From assembly GCA_910577405.1 (NCBI GenBank), contig CAJTMG010000009.1, positions 31,229 through 95,228 of the forward strand: a stretch of DNA of 64,000 bases, in the 5' to 3' direction. Source of the DNA: an uncultured Oscillibacter sp. GTDB taxonomy: Bacteria > Bacillota > Clostridia > Oscillospirales > Oscillospiraceae. A program made the position numbers and the translations under genes. Positions 61,085-64,000 of this stretch are shown here, piece by piece (the first letter of the stretch is position 1; each line of letters opens with the position of its first letter). The notes under the pieces are model-generated. The model ran no database searches. It was given only the letters and a program-made list of their open reading frames with translations, and was not told the DNA's origin.

Positions 61085-61113
61085 ATTGTAGCACCGCCGG
61101 GAGGGCTTGTCAA
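61085..61113 (-). promoter_or_regulatory. Promoter of the AAA ATPase gene
   Basis: On the minus strand TTGACA (61113-61108) and TACAAT (61090-61085) are spaced 17 bases. Confidence 0.7.
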
Positions 61114-61235
61114 GAGGCACGGCGCAAAAATTTTATTTTAGCGTTGACAAATTTGCCTGCCAGCAGTTTCATGGCCGCTTGTAATCGCATTAGAGGTGCT
61201 TTGACCCGCGTTGAGCACGTGCTGGATATGCTTTG

Positions 61236-63050
61236 TCAAACTGAACCGCCTTCGTTATCTTCCCGCCAGGTATTTTGCCACCAATCATCTTCCCAAGGCT
61301 TGCCCTGCCATTCGTCCTGCCACAGGTCTTTCCAGTCATCCGGGAAATTCGATGTGTCAAACGCGTCCGAGGTATAAATCCCCATTACGCCGGAGCCTTT
61401 CCGTGTTACCTGAATCACATTAGCTCCAGTGCCATCTGTGAAAGCAGCCAGATTTCCACTTTCCTTGAAATTCTTCGGCTTGTATATCTCACCCCAACTG
61501 CCGTTATCTGTAATAGTAGTGGTGGTATTCTTGAAATCGTCTTGTGAAATCAGCTGAAAATATCCGCTGTTGGCTGTAGCGTCCACCGAGCCAGCAAAGC
61601 CCTTTGGCAAGGTCAAAAAGACGGACGCCATATTGAAGTTGCCTACAATATTTCCAGACCGGATAAGATCGCAAGTCAAATGCCCGTTGTCCACGTTCAA
61701 AGTTACATCCCCATACGCAATATCGGGAATATACAATTTGATGGTCTCAGCATTGTTGTTTGTATTTGTCTTGCATGATATCGACACGCTCCAGATATCC
61801 CGCTGTCCATCAATGTGAGGCTCAACCTGATATACATCTTTGTTAAACTCAGCATAGATCTTGCTGCCCCGGGGAGCTGCCAGCACATTAACGGCCGCGC
61901 TGCTGACATCCAGCGACAGCGAGGGCCTGCCGGTGGTGTCCAGTGGCGTGCCAGGGAGAGACGCTGTATGGGCATTCGTCGCGGTTGGCCCCAGCGAATA
62001 GACACCAACAAAAGCCGCTCCCAGAACTACACACAGTGTCAGCAGGACAGTCAATATCCTAACTGACCTCGATGGTCCCCTGAACTTCATAATTGCACCT
62101 AACCTTTCTTTCAGTAGCTGTTTATTTTCGCTTAAAGTGACAGCCCCAAGATTTTCCTTGTATCTTCCCACTGCCGCCATAGCGTCAAGTAAGGTTTTCC
62201 CATAGTCCTGCGCATGACCGCTCCCCATTTTGGCAAGGACGGCTTCATCACAGGAAAATTCACAGGCCTTAGTAATTTCCCGGCTCATAAGATGAACCAG
62301 CGGATTAAACCAATGCAGACAGACGGTAATTTGAACCAGCCATTTATAGAACATATCCCGCCGTTTGCAGTGCGTCAGCTCATGCAGAACGATATAGCGA
62401 AAATCCTTCTCAGGAATATCCGCGCTGGGCAGTACAATACATGGATGGGAAAATCCAATCAGCAGAGGGGAGGAAACCAGTGGATTGACACATAATTCAA
62501 TCGGCTTTTTAATACCTGACTGCTCCGCAGCAACAGAAAGTTCGTTTAACCGCTCAATGTCAGAAACCGGGGTTAATCCAGCCTTGATATACTGTACAAA
62601 GCCCTGATAGATTGTTATTTTTCGTATCAGCAAGCCCAGCGAAGCCATCAGCCACACCAGCCAGATATGATTGATCAACAATGCTCCAATATCTTGAAGC
62701 GGGTGGGCAGTTGCTACACCATCTGCCGGGCTATTCACCGTTTCATTGTGCTGCTCCGCCCCAACAGCGGGAGCAAGATTGCCTCCCGGAACGTTTAGCG
62801 GTGGCTGTTGCTGCGGCGGTAAAGGAGCGGTCTGTGATATTGCCTGATCGACAGCCTGATATGCCTTTCCCATCAGACTTACTTCCGTCCCGAACGGGAG
62901 CAGCAGCCGCAAAACAACAACCAGCCAAATGTAATACTGCCATTGCCGGCTGATTTTATCTTTCACAAAGTGTTTTCCCAAAAGCAAAGCCAGAATAAGT
63001 AAGCCGCCAGAAAAAGACATCGACAGGAAAATTTTCAAAACTGCGTTCAT
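61236..63050 (-). CDS. BlaR1/MecR1-like M56 membrane metallopeptidase with beta-rich C-terminus
   Basis: A 604-residue membrane protein. Hydrophobic helices at about 5-25, 39-55, 125-143 and 333-350 and the zinc motif VLHELTHCKRR (His223, Glu224, His227) define the M56 peptidase that in BlaR1 cleaves the BlaI repressor. FSCDEAVLAKMG supplies the further zinc ligand. The extracellular C-terminus (about 360-604) is not a penicillin-binding sensor; it is a Thr/Asn-rich beta domain resembling DUF4097 adhesin-like repeats. The signal sensed is therefore unlikely to be a beta-lactam by the usual acylation route. ATGA overlap with the upstream repressor gene. Confidence 0.88.
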   Translation of the reverse strand: MNAVLKIFLSMSFSGGLLILALLLGKHFVKDKISRQWQYYIWLVVVLRLLLPFGTEVSLMGKAYQAVDQAISQTAPLPPQQQPPLNVPGGNLAPAVGAEQHNETVNSPADGVATAHPLQDIGALLINHIWLVWLMASLGLLIRKITIYQGFVQYIKAGLTPVSDIERLNELSVAAEQSGIKKPIELCVNPLVSSPLLIGFSHPCIVLPSADIPEKDFRYIVLHELTHCKRRDMFYKWLVQITVCLHWFNPLVHLMSREITKACEFSCDEAVLAKMGSGHAQDYGKTLLDAMAAVGRYKENLGAVTLSENKQLLKERLGAIMKFRGPSRSVRILTVLLTLCVVLGAAFVGVYSLGPTATNAHTASLPGTPLDTTGRPSLSLDVSSAAVNVLAAPRGSKIYAEFNKDVYQVEPHIDGQRDIWSVSISCKTNTNNNAETIKLYIPDIAYGDVTLNVDNGHLTCDLIRSGNIVGNFNMASVFLTLPKGFAGSVDATANSGYFQLISQDDFKNTTTTITDNGSWGEIYKPKNFKESGNLAAFTDGTGANVIQVTRKGSGVMGIYTSDAFDTSNFPDDWKDLWQDEWQGKPWEDDWWQNTWREDNEGGSV

Positions 63051-63430
63051 TGCTGCTCTTTTCCTTTCTCCAACAGCTTTTTCAAGTCCTCGTATTCCTC
63101 GTCTGTCAGCAGGTCGCCCATAATCAGATTGGAAACCAGGCCTTTGGCGTTTCCCTCGTAAATCTTATCCAGGAATTTTTTTGTCTGCGCTGTCTGATAT
63201 TCCGTTTCCGAAATGAGCGTGGTATATTCGTTGCGGCGTCCGATCTTTTTGGCGCTCAGAAAACCCTTGTTCATCAGCCGCGACAGCAGTACAATCAAGG
63301 TATTCTTTTGACACGGCTTGCCCCTGGCAGCCAGCCCGTCCATGATATAGGGGAACAGTGTCACCTCCTCCGGGTTCCCCCATACGATTTTCATAATTTC
63401 AAGTTCGGCATCGGAAATTTGCTGTACCAC
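63047..63430 (-). CDS. BlaI/MecI-family repressor
   Basis: A 127-residue winged-helix repressor: QISDAELEIMKIVWGNPEEVTLF, then CQKNTLIVLLSRLMNKGFLSAKKIGRRNEYTTLI and a C-terminal dimerisation helix. The GTG at 63430 is chosen because AGGAGG (63444-63439) lies eight bases upstream and BlaI proteins begin at this point; the frame is open further. It should repress its own operon until cleaved by the M56 peptidase encoded downstream. Confidence 0.92.
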   Translation of the reverse strand: MVQQISDAELEIMKIVWGNPEEVTLFPYIMDGLAARGKPCQKNTLIVLLSRLMNKGFLSAKKIGRRNEYTTLISETEYQTAQTKKFLDKIYEGNAKGLVSNLIMGDLLTDEEYEDLKKLLEKGKEQQ

Positions 63431-63472
63431 GTTTTCATCCTCCTCGACATATAACAACGTGTTGACCATTAA

Positions 63473-63501
63473 AGTATAACACGACGTCGCCTTTTTGTCA
63501 A
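63473..63501 (-). promoter_or_regulatory. Promoter of the BlaI/BlaR1-like operon
   Basis: On the minus strand TTGACA (63501-63496) and TATACT (63478-63473) are spaced 17 bases, about 45 bases before the repressor start; the palindromic ACGACGTCG lies at the spacer (63481-63489). Confidence 0.65.
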
Positions 63502-63632
63502 GCGGGTTTTTGCAGATGCTTGCTACGTTAGCGTTCTCTCCATATTGCGAACCCAAAAACTCAAAAATTTACTGTCATTTCATACCCATTCCACATTCCA
63601 GTGCTATACTACCCTGAAAGGGGGGGACTACG

Positions 63633-64000
63633 ATGGCAACACTACTAATTGTTGAGGACGACCGCAAGACCAACGATGCGATTTGTGAATACCTAAGGCC
63701 CGCAGGCCACAAAGTTATCCCGGCCTATGACGGCGGGGAGGCGTTACAGCTTTTCCGTGAGAATAGCATCGACCTTGTTGTACTGGACATTATGCTGCCC
63801 CATATCAGCGGCCTGTCTATTCTGCATGAGATACGGCGGACAAGCACAACGCCTATTCTGATGCTTACAGCTCTTGAGGACGAATATACCCAAGTCAGAA
63901 GTTTTGACGAGCAGGCCGATGACTACATGACAAAGCCCTTTTCTATGGTATTGCTGGGGAGGCGGATCACCGCCCTTCTGCGGCGAAGCGGGCAGGCCCC
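63633..64000 (+). CDS. OmpR/PhoB-type response regulator, N-terminal part
   Basis: The first 122 codons of a response regulator, cut by the window edge. The receiver domain is complete: acidic pocket VEDD (7-10), acceptor Asp52 in VVLDIMLPHISGL, Thr79 in MLTALED and Lys101 in TKPFS, followed by ITALLRRSG, which in this family leads into a winged-helix DNA-binding domain. AAGGGGGGG precedes the ATG at 63633. A histidine kinase gene probably follows outside the window. It is divergent from the BlaI-like operon. Confidence 0.9.
   Translation, partial: MATLLIVEDDRKTNDAICEYLRPAGHKVIPAYDGGEALQLFRENSIDLVVLDIMLPHISGLSILHEIRRTSTTPILMLTALEDEYTQVRSFDEQADDYMTKPFSMVLLGRRITALLRRSGQA

Noticed and set aside
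61236..63430. Beta-lactam resistance locus
   Set aside because: The BlaR1-like protein lacks a penicillin-binding sensor and no beta-lactamase or PBP2a gene is adjacent.
1..64000. CRISPR arrays, rRNA genes, replication origin
   Set aside because: No regularly spaced repeats, rRNA sequence or DnaA-box cluster was noticed in reading; the only short tandem motif (AAATGAGGAAT, two copies) is too small.

Overview
The window looks like chromosome of an anaerobic, moderately high-GC Clostridia member, probably a gut Oscillospiraceae/Lachnospiraceae-type organism. The reasons are strong AGGAGG ribosome binding sites, a SpoIID-like protein, a sodium-pumping biotin decarboxylase, a YesMN/LplABC-type glycan system and large serine recombinase remnants. 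This placement is inference from gene content; no rRNA is present. Most genes read leftward (- strand).

Layout. 1-11.4 kb is housekeeping and signalling: partial pfkA, a lipoprotein with a ModE-like regulator, a hybrid histidine kinase translationally coupled to an orphan solute-binding lipoprotein, queA, a SpoIID-like protein, and asd followed by dapA (start of lysine/DAP synthesis). 11.4-16.2 kb is a MoxR ATPase / VWA-metallopeptidase-like / BspA-type leucine-rich-repeat module with a decayed second LRR copy. 16.5-17.7 kb is an isolated phage-type lysis cassette (XhlA-like protein, holin, CHAP endolysin). 17.8-22.5 kb holds a sugar nucleotidyltransferase and a four-gene Na+-translocating decarboxylase operon (gamma, biotin carrier, beta, alpha). 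22.7-26.5 kb holds sfsA, an XRE membrane regulator, and a DUF1015 / EF-Tu-barrel / thrH operon. 26.9-27.3 kb has three tRNAs (Met, Glu, Val).

27.6-50.8 kb is a sugar ABC ATPase gene followed by a very long leftward arabinoxylan-oligosaccharide locus. It has a YesM/YesN-like two-component system, an LplABC-like importer lacking its own ATPase, YesL, GH8 exo-oligoxylanase, two GH43 enzymes, GH3, xylulokinase, DUF4867, an arabinose/fucose-isomerase-family enzyme, a ribulokinase-like kinase, AraD and an SGNH esterase. The logic is sense, import, trim to xylose and arabinose, and feed the pentose phosphate pathway.

50.9-64 kb is an accessory island, by eye lower in GC, opened by scars of two serine recombinases. 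It contains a seven-to-eight-gene leftward operon that I do not recognise as a described system. Two tandem ribbon-helix-helix (RHH) proteins, the first with an apparent ATA start and missed by ATG/GTG/TTG gene finding, precede a coiled-coil zinc-ribbon protein, a zinc-ribbon membrane protein, a small membrane protein, a zinc-ribbon transglutaminase-like membrane protein, a transglutaminase/FnIII lipoprotein and a zinc-ribbon PrsW-type membrane protease. Its promoter and a divergent promoter for a third RHH protein both carry ACCGGT inside a 17-bp spacer. Next come a ClpX-like AAA ATPase with a leader-peptide/terminator attenuator, a BlaI/BlaR1-like pair whose BlaR1 has a non-penicillin-binding C-terminus, and the start of an OmpR-type response regulator cut by the window edge.

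All promoter, terminator and family calls were made by reading the sequence; nothing was searched or computed.
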